Shown in pieces: positions 42,972 to 51,491 of a stretch of DNA of 64,000 nucleotides. Numbering within the stretch: position 1 is the first letter of the stretch; each line of letters starts with the position of its first letter. The notes under the pieces were generated by a model. It saw only the letters and a list, made by a program, of their open reading frames with translations. It did no database searches and was not told the DNA's origin. The position numbers and the translations under genes were made by a program. This DNA comes from Allobosea psychrotolerans (lineage in GTDB: Bacteria; Pseudomonadota; Alphaproteobacteria; Rhizobiales; Beijerinckiaceae): the NCBI RefSeq assembly GCF_002917105.1, contig NZ_PQFZ01000016.1, forward strand, positions 62,001 through 126,000. Reading direction: 5' to 3'.

Positions 42972-44000
42972 ATGAGATTGAAACAATGGCTCATCGGCGC
43001 GGGCCTTTGCCTCGCCGGCGCGTTCTCCGTGACGGCGGCGAACGCCCAGACCTCGACGCTGGAGCGCGTCAAGGCGCGCGGCGAATTGATCTGCGGCAAC
43101 CACATCGCCCTGCCCGGCTTCGGCCTGCAGGGGCCCGACGGGCGCTGGGACGGGCTCGACATCGATCTCTGCCGCGCCGTTGCGGCGGCGATCTTCAACG
43201 ACCCCAACAAGGTCCGCTTCGTGCCGACGACACCGCAGATGCGCTTCGTCGTGGTGCAGGCCGGCGAGGTCGACATGCTCGCCCGCAATGCCACCTACAC
43301 GATGTCGCGCGACACCTCGCAGGGCATGTCCTGGCCGATCATCAATTATTTCGACGGCCAGGGCTTCATGGTGAAGAAGGCGCTCGGCGTCACCGAGGCG
43401 AAGGGGCTGAACAGCGCCTCGATCTGCGTGACGCAAGGCACGACGACCGAGCTCAACCTCGCCGACTTCTTCCGCTCCAATAACCTGAAATACGAGATCA
43501 TCGGATTCTCCACCAATGAAGAGGGCGTCAAGGCGCTGGAGGCCGGGCGCTGCGACGCCTTCACCACCGATTCCTCGGGGCTCGCCGCCGAGCGCCTGAA
43601 GTTCTCCAAGCCGGACGATTTCGTCATCCTGCCGACCCTGATCTCGCGCGAGCCGCTCGGCCCCGCCGTCAAGCGCGGCGACGAGAGCTGGGTCGCCCTG
43701 GTGAAATGGGTGCACTACGCCATGCTCAACGCCGAGGAGTTCGGCGTCACCAAGGCCAATGTCGACGAAATGCTGAAATCCTCGAACCCCGAGATCAAGC
43801 GCCTGCTCGGCGTCGAGGGCAAGTTCGGCGAGGGCCTCGGCCTGACCAACGACTGGGCCTATCGCATCGTCAAGCATATCGGCAATTACGGCGAGAGCTT
43901 CGAGCGCAATGTCGGCATGGGCTCGAAACTGCAGCTCAAGCGCGGCCTCAACGCGCTGGCCTCGCAGGGCGGGCTGCAATACCCACATCCGGTCCGCTGA
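42972..44000 (+). CDS. Amino-acid ABC transporter substrate-binding protein (AapJ/BztA type), orphan copy 2
   Basis: 342 aa with a signal peptide (IGAGLCLAGAFSVTAANAQT). Family motifs KARGELICGNHIALPGFGL, WDGLDIDLCRAVAAAIFND, VTQGTTTELNLADFF and NYGESFERNVG parallel those of the copy at 33584. It lies 40 bases after the aminotransferase stop and 18 before the racemase-like gene, so it belongs to the RpiR-led operon. No permease genes accompany it. The ligand is probably the amino acid handled by the operon. Confidence 0.93.
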   Translation: MRLKQWLIGAGLCLAGAFSVTAANAQTSTLERVKARGELICGNHIALPGFGLQGPDGRWDGLDIDLCRAVAAAIFNDPNKVRFVPTTPQMRFVVVQAGEVDMLARNATYTMSRDTSQGMSWPIINYFDGQGFMVKKALGVTEAKGLNSASICVTQGTTTELNLADFFRSNNLKYEIIGFSTNEEGVKALEAGRCDAFTTDSSGLAAERLKFSKPDDFVILPTLISREPLGPAVKRGDESWVALVKWVHYAMLNAEEFGVTKANVDEMLKSSNPEIKRLLGVEGKFGEGLGLTNDWAYRIVKHIGNYGESFERNVGMGSKLQLKRGLNALASQGGLQYPHPVR

Positions 44001-44018
44001 CCGCCGCCTGGAGCCACC

Positions 44019-44648
44019 ATGCGTATCGCCCTGATCCACGCACTCCGGCATTCGCCGCCTCCGATCGAGGCGGCGTTCGCAGAGCTCTGGCCCCAAGTCA
44101 GGCTGATGAACCTGCTCGACGACAGCCTCTCAGCCGATCTTGCCCGCGACGGCACGATCACGGAGGCGATGACAGGGCGCTTCCTGGACCTCGCGCGCTA
44201 TGCGAAGGCGACCGGCGCCGACGGCATCCTGTTCACCTGCTCGGCCTTCGGGCCCTGCATCGAGGCGGTGCAGCGCGAGCTTGCGCCGCTGCCGGTGCTG
44301 AAGCCGAACGAGGCGATGATCGAGGAGGCCGAAAAGACGGGCGGGCGCATCGGCCTCCTCGCCAGCTTCGCGCCGACGCTGGCCTCGATGCCGCCGGAGT
44401 TTCCACCCGGATTGACGATCATGCCGAAGCTGGCGGAAGGGGCGCTCGCCGCCCTCGACCGTGGCGACGGCGCCGAACACGACCGCATCGCCGCAGAGGC
44501 GGCGCGCGATCTCGCCGGTTGCGACGTGATCGCGCTCGCTCAGTTCAGCCTGGCGCGATCCGCGCCCGCAGTCCTGGCCGCGACCGGCAGGCCGGTGCTG
44601 ACGACGCCGCAGAGCGCGGTGAGGAAGCTGAGGCGCCTGCTCGGCTGA
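44019..44648 (+). CDS. Aspartate/glutamate racemase superfamily protein
   Basis: 209 aa. The fold begins MRIALIHALRHSPPPIEAAF and has the first catalytic cysteine region GILFTCSAFGPCIEAVQRE. The matching second cysteine, expected in the later DVIALAQFSLARSAP segment, is absent (Gln-Phe-Ser instead), so a normal two-base racemase mechanism is unlikely. Hydantoin racemase, AroM-like and maleate isomerase relatives share the fold. It is the last gene of the RpiR-aminotransferase-binding-protein operon and converges on the aldolase gene with eight bases between stops. Confidence 0.8.
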   Translation: MRIALIHALRHSPPPIEAAFAELWPQVRLMNLLDDSLSADLARDGTITEAMTGRFLDLARYAKATGADGILFTCSAFGPCIEAVQRELAPLPVLKPNEAMIEEAEKTGGRIGLLASFAPTLASMPPEFPPGLTIMPKLAEGALAALDRGDGAEHDRIAAEAARDLAGCDVIALAQFSLARSAPAVLAATGRPVLTTPQSAVRKLRRLLG

Positions 44649-44656
44649 AAAGCCGG

Positions 44657-45403
44657 TCAGACCCCTTCGATGCGTCGCAGCGCCTCGAAATGCTTCTCCG
44701 ACTGAAACACCAGCACGTCGCGCCAGTCGCGCGCCGTCGCCTCGATCTGCTGCTGCGGAATGAGCTTCAGCGGCCGGCCGGTCGACATTGCCAGCACCTG
44801 CTGCCGGCAGGCGCGCTCCAGGAAGTAGAGATCGTCGAAGGCGACCGCGATCGAGGGGCCGCCGATGGTCACGCCGTGATGAGCGAGGAAGGTGATGTCG
44901 ACATGCTCGTAAGCCTTGCTGGCGGCGATGATGGCCTCGCCCTCGCTCGCATCGAGCGCGAGCCCGCCGAAATGGTCGACATAATGCGTGCGGCCATGGA
45001 AGCGGCAGGCGGTCTGATGCGCCATCTCCAGCCTGCCGCCCTCGACCATGGTCAAAGCGGTGGCGTAGGGCATGTGGACGTGCAGCACCGCGACATGGCG
45101 CAGATTGGCCTTATGGGCGGCGACATGGATGTTGCGGGCGGTGGCCTCGACCTCGCCCTCGCCTTCCAGCACCTCGCCCTTGTCGTCGATCAGGAGCAGG
45201 TCGGAGGGCTTCATCTCTGACCAGTGCACGCCATAGGGGTTGATCAGGTAGCGCGGCTTGCCGTCGGGGCCGTTCGGCAGGGCGACCGAGAAATGATTGC
45301 AGATGCCCTCGTTCAGCTCGAACTTCGCGGCGAGGCGGAGCGCGGCGGCAAGGTCGCGGCGCTGATTCGTGATGCTGGGCAGGGAGGACATGTGCAAGGA
45401 CAT
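44657..45403 (-). CDS. Class II aldolase/adducin family protein
   Basis: 248 aa. The zinc site is formed by the HxH of VLHVHMPYATAL and the later His of FLAHHGVTIGG; NEGICNHFSVALP is the phosphate/substrate loop. The family includes fuculose- and ribulose-phosphate aldolases, and many bacterial paralogues of unknown substrate of this length. The start at 45403 (MSLHMSSLP) is preferred to upstream frame codons; an ATG at 45391 is also possible. It lies downstream of infC on the same strand but separated by a hairpin. Confidence 0.85.
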   Translation of the reverse strand: MSLHMSSLPSITNQRRDLAAALRLAAKFELNEGICNHFSVALPNGPDGKPRYLINPYGVHWSEMKPSDLLLIDDKGEVLEGEGEVEATARNIHVAAHKANLRHVAVLHVHMPYATALTMVEGGRLEMAHQTACRFHGRTHYVDHFGGLALDASEGEAIIAASKAYEHVDITFLAHHGVTIGGPSIAVAFDDLYFLERACRQQVLAMSTGRPLKLIPQQQIEATARDWRDVLVFQSEKHFEALRRIEGV

Positions 45404-45468
45404 GGAGCAGGGTCTCTCGATTATCGGAAGCGAACCGGATCGAAACATCGCGGTGCCGGATATGACAA

Positions 45469-45508
45469 GGCCCGGCCAGCCTGACATGACAAGGCTGGGC
45501 CGGGCCTG
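45469..45508 (-). terminator. Hairpin downstream of infC
   Basis: AGGCCCGGCCAGCCT pairs with AGGCTGGGCCGGGCCT (one bulged base) around a nine-base loop. No T-run follows, but the stem is strong and lies 30 bases past the infC stop, so it may end the infC transcript. The arms are embedded in a direct repeat of ATGACAAGGC. Confidence 0.55.
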
Positions 45509-45536
45509 AGCCAAATCGCATAACGGACACCGCCCG

Positions 45537-46079
45537 TTATTTGGGCGCGAGCACCATGACCATCTGGCGGCCTTCGAGCTGCCAGTCGCTCTCGACCTTG
45601 GCGACGTCGACGAGGTCGACCTTGACGCGCTCGAGCACCTTCACGCCGAGATCCTGGTGGGCCATCTCACGGCCGCGGAAGCGCAGGGTCACCTTGACCT
45701 TGTCGCCCTCCTCGAAGAAGCCGTGCATGGCCTTCATCTTGACGTCGTAATCGTGCTTGTCGATGCCCGGCCGGAGCTTGATCTCCTTGATCTCGATGGT
45801 GCGCTGTTTCTTGCGCGCCTCGGCCGCCTTCTTCTGCTCGAGAAAGCGGAAGCGGCCATAGTCGAGAATCTTGCAGACCGGAGGCTCGGAGTTGGGGGCG
45901 ATCTCGACCAGGTCGAGACCGGCATCCTCGGCAATCTTCAAGGCCTCGAAGAACGACACCACGCCACGATTGGCGCCGGTATCATCGATGAGCTGGACAT
46001 CGCGGACACCACGAATGTCGCGGTTCGAACGCGGGCCGTCTTTGGTCGGGGTCGGGGCAGCGCGGAAAGGACGACGAAT
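45537..46079 (-). CDS. infC: Translation initiation factor IF-3
   Basis: 180 aa. N domain with [20 protein letters not shown] and [20 protein letters not shown], linker [18 protein letters not shown], and C domain with [20 protein letters not shown] and [17 protein letters not shown]-3 keeps 30S subunits apart from 50S and checks the start codon. The start is the rare codon ATT at 46079 (IRRPFRAAP), with AGGAG nine bases upstream; this discriminating start is the known basis of infC autoregulation. Upstream in-frame codons to 46136 lack a ribosome site. rpmI-rplT, the usual next genes, are 12 kb downstream. Confidence 0.95.
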   Translation of the reverse strand: MRRPFRAAPTPTKDGPRSNRDIRGVRDVQLIDDTGANRGVVSFFEALKIAEDAGLDLVEIAPNSEPPVCKILDYGRFRFLEQKKAAEARKKQRTIEIKEIKLRPGIDKHDYDVKMKAMHGFFEEGDKVKVTLRFRGREMAHQDLGVKVLERVKVDLVDVAKVESDWQLEGRQMVMVLAPK

Positions 46080-46219
46080 GGGGGTATTCTCCTGTTTCAG
46101 GCGCGAGCAGCGCCGCTGAGCAGACACATTGCACAAAGATGCGCGATGTCAATGTGGGAGGCGGGGAATGACGCAGCAATAGGCATACACCTGCCGCATT
46201 CCACCCCCCTGTTATGCAT

Positions 46220-47437
46220 TTACCGACCCAACAGCGCGCAATAGACGTCGAGTGTCTGCGCCACCATCGTCTCCAGCGAGAAATGCCGCTCGACATGCTG
46301 GCGCGCGCGCCGGGCCAGGGCGTCGCGCGCGGAAGGGCGCAGGGCGAGCGCCTCGGCGAGGCTGGCGGCAAGCGCCGCTGCATCGCCCGGCGGCACGCGC
46401 CAGCCGGTACGTTCGGCCGGCGTGACCTGCGGCGGAGCCAGGACGGTCTCCGGCACGGCGCCGAGATCGGCCACCACGACGGGCGCGCCCATAGCCTGCG
46501 CCTCGACCGCGACGCGGCCGAAGGCTTCAGGCTCTGTCGATGGCACGGTGACCACGGCCGCCGAGAGCAGCGCCGCCGGCATGTCCGTGCAATGGCCGAC
46601 GCGCTTGACGCGGCCTTCCAGCCCCGCCTTGGCGATGAGCTGGTCGAGCTCCTTGACATAGCCGTCGCGTCCCTGCGGGTCGCCGGCCAGGATGAAGGCG
46701 GTCTCGGCATCGCCGCCATCGCGCAGGATGCGGGCGGCCTCTATCAGGACGCGATGCCCCTTCCAGCCGGTCAATCGGCCGGGCAGCAGCACGATGCGCT
46801 GATGCGGGTCGACCTTCCAGGCCGCGCGCAGGGCCTGGATGCGCTCCGTCCCGACGGCGGCCGGTGCGAAGGCCGAGAAATTGGTGCCGCGATGGACGAC
46901 CCGGATGCGGTCGCGCGCGAACCCGTGCTTGGCCAGGATCAGGTCGGCCGTATAGCCCGAATTCGCGATCACGACGTCGCCGCGCGCCATCACCGAATTA
47001 TAGAGCGTCTTCACCACCGAGCGGCTGGCATAGGAGCCATGATAGGTCGTGACGAAAGGCAGTTTCAGCGCGCGAGCCGCCGCGAGCGCGACCCAGGCCG
47101 GCGCACGCGAACGGGCATGGATCAGCTCGACGCCCTCATGCCGGCAGAGCAGCGCCAGGCGGCGGACATTCAGCGCCATGGCGAAAGGACTCTTCGTGGC
47201 TGCGGGAAAGGGCAGCCAGACGCCGCCCTTGGCCTGCAGTTCGGCGACGAGGCGGCCGCCCTCGGTCGCGACGAGCGCGCGCGCGCCGACATCGGTCAGG
47301 CCCTTGGCGATATCGACGGCCGTGCGCTCGGCCCCACCCGCCTCGAGATCGGGAATGATCTGCAGGATGGTGCGGCCGCTGAGCGGGTGCGTCTCGGTCG
47401 AAGGCAGCGACAGATGCGCGCCGGGCTGGAAGGACAT
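46220..47437 (-). CDS. Family 4 glycosyltransferase
   Basis: 405 aa GT-B enzyme. N-terminal Rossmann domain with LQIIPDLEAGGAERTAVDIA, C-terminal nucleotide-sugar domain with VLLPGRLTGWKGHRVLIEAA and the E-x7-E motif region PSTEPEAFGRVAVEAQAMGA. Such enzymes build lipopolysaccharide or capsule cores from UDP- or GDP-sugars. The ATG at 47437 is chosen over a GTG at 47443. It is isolated from other envelope genes, and a tandem 22-base duplication lies in the promoter region that it shares with a divergent hydrolase gene. Confidence 0.9.
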   Translation of the reverse strand: MSFQPGAHLSLPSTETHPLSGRTILQIIPDLEAGGAERTAVDIAKGLTDVGARALVATEGGRLVAELQAKGGVWLPFPAATKSPFAMALNVRRLALLCRHEGVELIHARSRAPAWVALAAARALKLPFVTTYHGSYASRSVVKTLYNSVMARGDVVIANSGYTADLILAKHGFARDRIRVVHRGTNFSAFAPAAVGTERIQALRAAWKVDPHQRIVLLPGRLTGWKGHRVLIEAARILRDGGDAETAFILAGDPQGRDGYVKELDQLIAKAGLEGRVKRVGHCTDMPAALLSAAVVTVPSTEPEAFGRVAVEAQAMGAPVVVADLGAVPETVLAPPQVTPAERTGWRVPPGDAAALAASLAEALALRPSARDALARRARQHVERHFSLETMVAQTLDVYCALLGR

Positions 47438-47461
47438 GCTCACAGTTTCAGAGAACTCTTT

Positions 47462-47505
47462 CTACAAACGGCGATACGACCACCTACAAACGGCGATACG
47501 ACCAC
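47462..47505. repeat. Perfect 22-bp tandem duplication
   Basis: The 22-base unit beginning CTACAAACGGCGATACG occurs twice without gap or mismatch (47462-47483 and 47484-47505). It lies 25 bases upstream of the glycosyltransferase start and 64 bases upstream of the divergent hydrolase start, within the shared promoter region. Confidence 0.9.
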
Positions 47506-47568
47506 GTGCGCCGGGCGAGCGCAGCCTATATTCGCCTCGCAAGGCAGATTCGTCACAGGAGATTTGAC

Positions 47569-48345
47569 GTGGAGCGAGACGCGCCGCAATGGCTGGACCT
47601 CGGCGAAGGCGCTGAACGGCGCAAGCTCGCCTATCTCGCGCAGTCCGGCGATGGCGCCCCAGTGCTCTGGCTCGGCGGCTTCCGCTCCGACATGCGCGCG
47701 ACCAAGGCCGAAGCGCTGGCGCAATGGGCGCGGCTGACGGGACGCGCCTTCCTGCGCTTCGATTATGCCGGCCATGGCGAGACCGGCGGCGATTTCGCAC
47801 GCTGGACCTTGTCGCATTGGCTCGAGGACGCGCTTGCAATGATCGCGGCCCGCTGCAGCCGGCCGCCGATCCTGGTCGGCTCGTCGATGGGCGGCTGGAT
47901 CGCCCTGCTCGCCGCCCGCAAGCTGCTGGGCACAGCGCTCGCACCGGCCGGCCTGGTGCTGATCGCGCCGGCCGTCGATTTCTCCGAGGATCTGATGTGG
48001 GCGCAGATGCCGGAGGCGATCCGGCAGACCATCCTGCGCGACGGCGTCTGGCTGAGGCCGTCCGAATATTCGCCCGATCCGACGCCGATCACGCGTGCGC
48101 TGATCGAGGACGGCCGCAGGCATCTGATGTTCGGGAGCGAGATCAGGACCGGCTGCCCGGTGCATATCCTGCAAGGGATGGCCGACCCCGATGTGCCGTG
48201 GCGGCAAGCGGTCAAGCTCGTCGAGCATCTCGCCGGCGATCCCGTCCTGCTGACGCTGATCAAGGATGGCGATCACCGCCTCTCGACGCCGGGCGACATC
48301 GCCCGGCTGACGTCAGCAGTCGCCGGAATCACCGCCCCGGCCTGA
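47569..48345 (+). CDS. Alpha/beta hydrolase (ABHD10-like)
   Basis: 258 aa. Oxyanion segment LWLGGFRSDMRATKAEAL, FDYAGHGETGGDF, nucleophile Ser in LVGSSMGGWIALLAARK and final His in KDGDHRLSTPGD. These match the ABHD10-type depalmitoylase/esterase family common in alphaproteobacteria. The start is a GTG at 47569 with AGGAG seven bases upstream; the frame is open to 47506 across the tandem repeat edge but lacks a ribosome site there. Substrate unknown. Confidence 0.85.
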   Translation: MERDAPQWLDLGEGAERRKLAYLAQSGDGAPVLWLGGFRSDMRATKAEALAQWARLTGRAFLRFDYAGHGETGGDFARWTLSHWLEDALAMIAARCSRPPILVGSSMGGWIALLAARKLLGTALAPAGLVLIAPAVDFSEDLMWAQMPEAIRQTILRDGVWLRPSEYSPDPTPITRALIEDGRRHLMFGSEIRTGCPVHILQGMADPDVPWRQAVKLVEHLAGDPVLLTLIKDGDHRLSTPGDIARLTSAVAGITAPA

Positions 48346-48369
48346 AGCAGCGTCCGGCCTGGGACAGCG

Positions 48370-48636
48370 TCAATGGACGCTGACCATCCTGAGGTCGTGC
48401 TCCCAGGCGTTGGCGGTCGCGGCATCACGCGAATCGGTCACCAGGATCGGTGCGCCATCGGCCGAGAGCAGTGCGAAGAGCTGCAGGCCGGGCTGGATCT
48501 CGGGCGCCTGCGGGAAGATGCGCAGGAGCTCGTCCGACGTCATCGGCTTCAGATAAGCGACCTCGCCCGTACCAAGCGCCGCGAATTCGGCCTGGGTCAG
48601 AGGAGTGGTCTGGATCATCGTTCTATCTTCGTTCAT
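48370..48636 (-). CDS. DUF1150 family protein
   Basis: 88 aa small acidic protein (GTGEVAYLKPMTSDELLRIF, LQLFALLSADGAPILVTDSR). It matches the DUF1150 family, typically encoded next to a small heat-shock protein in rhizobia, as here. AGGAGG lies five bases before the ATG at 48636. Function unknown; an auxiliary role with the Hsp20 partner is inferred from co-occurrence only. Confidence 0.87.
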   Translation of the reverse strand: MNEDRTMIQTTPLTQAEFAALGTGEVAYLKPMTSDELLRIFPQAPEIQPGLQLFALLSADGAPILVTDSRDAATANAWEHDLRMVSVH

Positions 48637-48730
48637 CGCGCCCTCCTTCAGAGCAGTGCGAGTAGCGGCTTTCAGAATACGCCTCAGATTATGAACAGAT
48701 GCAAAAACCGCGCTGCACCCGTCCTGCCGG

Positions 48731-49159
48731 TCAATCCCGGCTCACGATATCGATACGCCGGATGAGACGCTCAGGTTCCGGCCGCACCAAGTCGATCGCG
48801 AGAAGTCCGTTGGAGAGATCGGCCCCCATCACCTGCATTCCTTCCGCCAGCAGGAAGCTGCGCTGAAACTGGCGCGCCGCGATGCCGCGATGAAGGAACT
48901 GCCGGCTTTTGTCGTCGCTCTGGCGACCCCGGATGGTGAGCTGGTTCTCTTCCAGCGTGATCTCGAGCTGCTCGCGGGCGAAACCCGCTACCGCCAATGT
49001 GATTCGGAGCCGGTCCGGCTCGTCGTCGCAGCGCGGCATGCGCTCGATATTATAGGGTGGGTAGCCTTCGCTGCCCCCCTTCGTCACCCGGTCGAGCGCG
49101 CGTTCGATATCATCGAACCCAAGCAGGAACGGATGCGACAGACTTGGCGTACGCGTCAT
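48731..49159 (-). CDS. Hsp20 family small heat-shock protein
   Basis: 142 aa ATP-independent holdase. The alpha-crystallin domain spans about 35-125 (YNIERMPRCDDEPDRLRITL, VAGFAREQLEITLEENQLTI, FLHRGIAARQFQRSFLLAEG), and the N-terminus reads LSHPFLLGFDDIERALD, as in IbpA/HspH-type proteins of rhizobia. GAGG precedes the ATG. It is upstream of DUF1150 on the same strand with a 94-base gap. No ROSE-type thermosensor is evident in the short leader. Confidence 0.93.
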   Translation of the reverse strand: MTRTPSLSHPFLLGFDDIERALDRVTKGGSEGYPPYNIERMPRCDDEPDRLRITLAVAGFAREQLEITLEENQLTIRGRQSDDKSRQFLHRGIAARQFQRSFLLAEGMQVMGADLSNGLLAIDLVRPEPERLIRRIDIVSRD

Positions 49160-49339
49160 ACGGCCCTCGAAAGGCGCCCTCTCGGATCATGCGGGGCCCG
49201 CTGGTCGCAGCACCCCACCGGTGGGAGGCGAACCCTCCCATCCATCAAGATATGGCGAGAGAAACGGGCGGGTTCAAGAGCCTGCCGGGCGGCGCGTCCG
49301 AAGTGCGGCGGTGAAACCGGACTTCGACAATGGTGCGGG

Positions 49340-49416
49340 TGGTACAGCCACCCCGGCTTGAACGGGGGACCTCTAGATCCACAATCTAGCGCTCTAACCA
49401 ACTGAGCTATGGCTGC
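49340..49416 (-). tRNA. tRNA-His (GTG anticodon)
   Basis: 77 nt on the minus strand including an encoded CCA. Acceptor arms GCAGCCA / TGGCTGT (one G-T pair at the end), D-arm AGCTCAGTTGGTTAGAGC, anticodon stem CTAGA / TCTAG with loop TTGTGGA (anticodon GTG), T-arm CCCCG-TTCAAGC-CGGGG. The extra 5' G of most bacterial tRNA-His is not paired with a C at the discriminator, as is usual in alphaproteobacteria. Confidence 0.95.
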
Positions 49417-49565
49417 CCGCACCCGGCGCTTGGCGATCGGTCGCAAAGTCACGATCGGCGGCGGCGCGGAACCTAGTGCGGTCGCCAGCCGATTGCAACC
49501 GTCGAATTCACGCCGCGCCCAACGGATTTTGGAGCGGTGCTTCGCGCTCCCCTGGACCCTTGCCC

Positions 49566-50702
49566 TCAACCCCTGCGCAAGGGTGTGCTCGCGATCTGCG
49601 CGAGGTCGTTGAGATGGGCCGAATAGGCCTCGTAGCCGCGCCGGATGGCCTTGGTCTGGAGCACAACGGCGTCGGCCGCGCTGTCGGTGCGCGCCAGCGT
49701 CTCGGCCTCGCCGAGCGTCGCCTTCAACTCCGCGCAGGCGTAATCCAGCATGCGGGCCTGCAGCGCCCCGAAGGTGCGCGCCAGAGCCAGCGTCTGGGTC
49801 ACCACGGTAGCGGTGGTGACGACGGCGAATTCCGGCGGCTTCGGGATCAGCTTGGGAACCAGCGCGGTCACGGGAGCGAGCACAGTCTTGCCCGTGAACG
49901 TCACGATCTCGGCCGATTGGGCGACGGCCGGCTTCACCGCCTCGACGATCTTCGCGGCTGCAGGCATGGGGGCGGCAGCTTTGGGGGCGGCAACCTTGGG
50001 GGCGGCAGCCTTGGGAGCCGCAACCTTGGGGGCCACGGCCTTGGGAGGCGCGACGGGCGCAACCGGGCTCACGACCTGGGCCCCGGCCTTGGCGGTGCTC
50101 TTGGCCGCTGCCTTGATCGCGGGCGTCTTCTCGATGCGCGTCTTGGCAGGCGGGATGCGGGTCGCAGCCGGCTTCACCACCTTCGCGGCGAGCTTCGCCG
50201 GGGCAGCCGACTTGATCGCGGGAGCCGGGCTGGGCGCAGCCTTTGCGGCCGGCTCCGCGGCCTTCGCCAACGGAGCGCTCGGCTTGGGAGCAGCAACCTT
50301 GGGAGCAGCAACCTCGGGAACCTTGGGAGCTTCGACCTTGGAAGCTTGGACCTTGCTGTCGGCGAGCTTGGGAGCCTCGATCTTCGAAGCCTCCGGCTTG
50401 GGCGCGGCAGCCTTGGGAGCCTCGACCTTGCCAGCCTCGACTTTGGGAGCCTCCGGCTTCAGCTCGATGGCGGGGGCGCCCGCCACCGGCTCGAGCGCCT
50501 CGACCTTTGGCGCGGCAGGCGGCGTCGCCGGAACGACGGCCGCGACAGGCTTGACCTCGACAGGCGAGGTCTCGACAGGTTTGGCAATGACGGGGGCCGG
50601 CGCCTCGGAAATGGGAGGCAACGCCTTCACCGGCGCCAGGCTGATCGGTGGTTTGGCAGTCGTCTTTGTCGGGGTAGGCTTGGTCGGGGTGGATTTGACC
50701 AT
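49566..50702 (-). CDS. Phasin-domain protein with long Ala/Pro/Lys repeat region
   Basis: 378 aa. About 270 N-terminal residues are almost entirely Ala, Pro, Lys, Val and Glu, with short repeats such as PKVEAPKAAAPKPEA and PKVAAPKAAAPKVAAPKAAA. The last 90 residues form amphipathic helices (TQTLALARTFGALQARMLDY, LKATLGEAETLARTDSAADA) like phasin-type granule-coating proteins. The basic PAKK-like tail could bind DNA or polyphosphate, as does PhaF-type phasin. GGAGG precedes the ATG. A second phasin gene lies upstream on the same strand (162-base gap). Confidence 0.78.
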   Translation of the reverse strand: MVKSTPTKPTPTKTTAKPPISLAPVKALPPISEAPAPVIAKPVETSPVEVKPVAAVVPATPPAAPKVEALEPVAGAPAIELKPEAPKVEAGKVEAPKAAAPKPEASKIEAPKLADSKVQASKVEAPKVPEVAAPKVAAPKPSAPLAKAAEPAAKAAPSPAPAIKSAAPAKLAAKVVKPAATRIPPAKTRIEKTPAIKAAAKSTAKAGAQVVSPVAPVAPPKAVAPKVAAPKAAAPKVAAPKAAAPMPAAAKIVEAVKPAVAQSAEIVTFTGKTVLAPVTALVPKLIPKPPEFAVVTTATVVTQTLALARTFGALQARMLDYACAELKATLGEAETLARTDSAADAVVLQTKAIRRGYEAYSAHLNDLAQIASTPLRRG

Positions 50703-50864
50703 CGCGATCCTCCATCAAAAGAGAAAACAACGCGCGCAAACGCTAAAACGACGCGTGCCGGGCTCATCGCCCGGCCGCTCAATCTTCATCTCGTCCGCTT
50801 CCGGGCGCGGCCAGGGCGCCCGTCGCGACTCAATCGGCCTTCGGTCAGGCCCTTGCTTGGCCCT

Positions 50865-51260
50865 TTACTTGGCCTTCGTCGCCTTGGCGGCCGTTTCGGC
50901 GACCTTGTTCGCGACTTCCTGCGCCGCCGAGCCCATCTCCTTGAGCTGGCTCTGGAGCGCAGCCATCTGCGACTTCAGGAACTCGGACTGGTGCTGCATG
51001 ACCTCGGTCAGGTCCTTGGACTTCACCAGCTTCTGGGCGAGATCGAAGGCGGCCGCGACATTGGTCTCGGCATAGCTCATCGCCTTGCGGGTCACGTCCT
51101 GCGCATTGGCGCGGGCCGACTCGGCCGAACCGTGAGCGGTGTCCACGGCCTTCTGAGCCGCGCCGATGAAACCGTCGAAAGCCTTGCGGGCCTGCTCGAC
51201 GCTCTTCTCGGCGAACTCACGCATTTCAGTCGGCACTTCGTAAGGTGTCTTGCCGTTCAT
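50865..51260 (-). CDS. Phasin family protein
   Basis: 131 aa, fully helical. Phasin core: EMREFAEKSVEQARKAFDGF, AQKAVDTAHGSAESARANAQ, NVAAAFDLAQKLVKSKDLTE then FLKSQMAALQSQLKEMG, and an Ala/Lys tail. Phasins coat polyhydroxyalkanoate granules. The start at 51260 has AGGAGG nine bases upstream; the frame extends to 51290. No PHA synthase gene is in the window. Confidence 0.93.
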   Translation of the reverse strand: MNGKTPYEVPTEMREFAEKSVEQARKAFDGFIGAAQKAVDTAHGSAESARANAQDVTRKAMSYAETNVAAAFDLAQKLVKSKDLTEVMQHQSEFLKSQMAALQSQLKEMGSAAQEVANKVAETAAKATKAK

Positions 51261-51491
51261 CGGGGGCATCCTCCTGTTGCAATGACTCATGAGCAGACGC
51301 GGTCATTGTGCAGTGCAATATCATTGTTGCGCCGCAATGACAACGGCACGCGGCTCTGCCCACCCGCTCACGTTAACGCTGTTTGTACGAGACGCGGGAG
51401 AGCCCGTCTCAGTTCCATGGCTTTGCTGTCATTTGGGCGCTATTAAAGCTTTGTTAGCCATAAGGGCGTGGACTGAAACAAGCAGGCAAGC

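Noticed and set aside
49340-49416. tRNA-His as an integration site
   Set aside because: No integrase or direct repeat of the tRNA 3' end was found nearby; flanking genes are ordinary.
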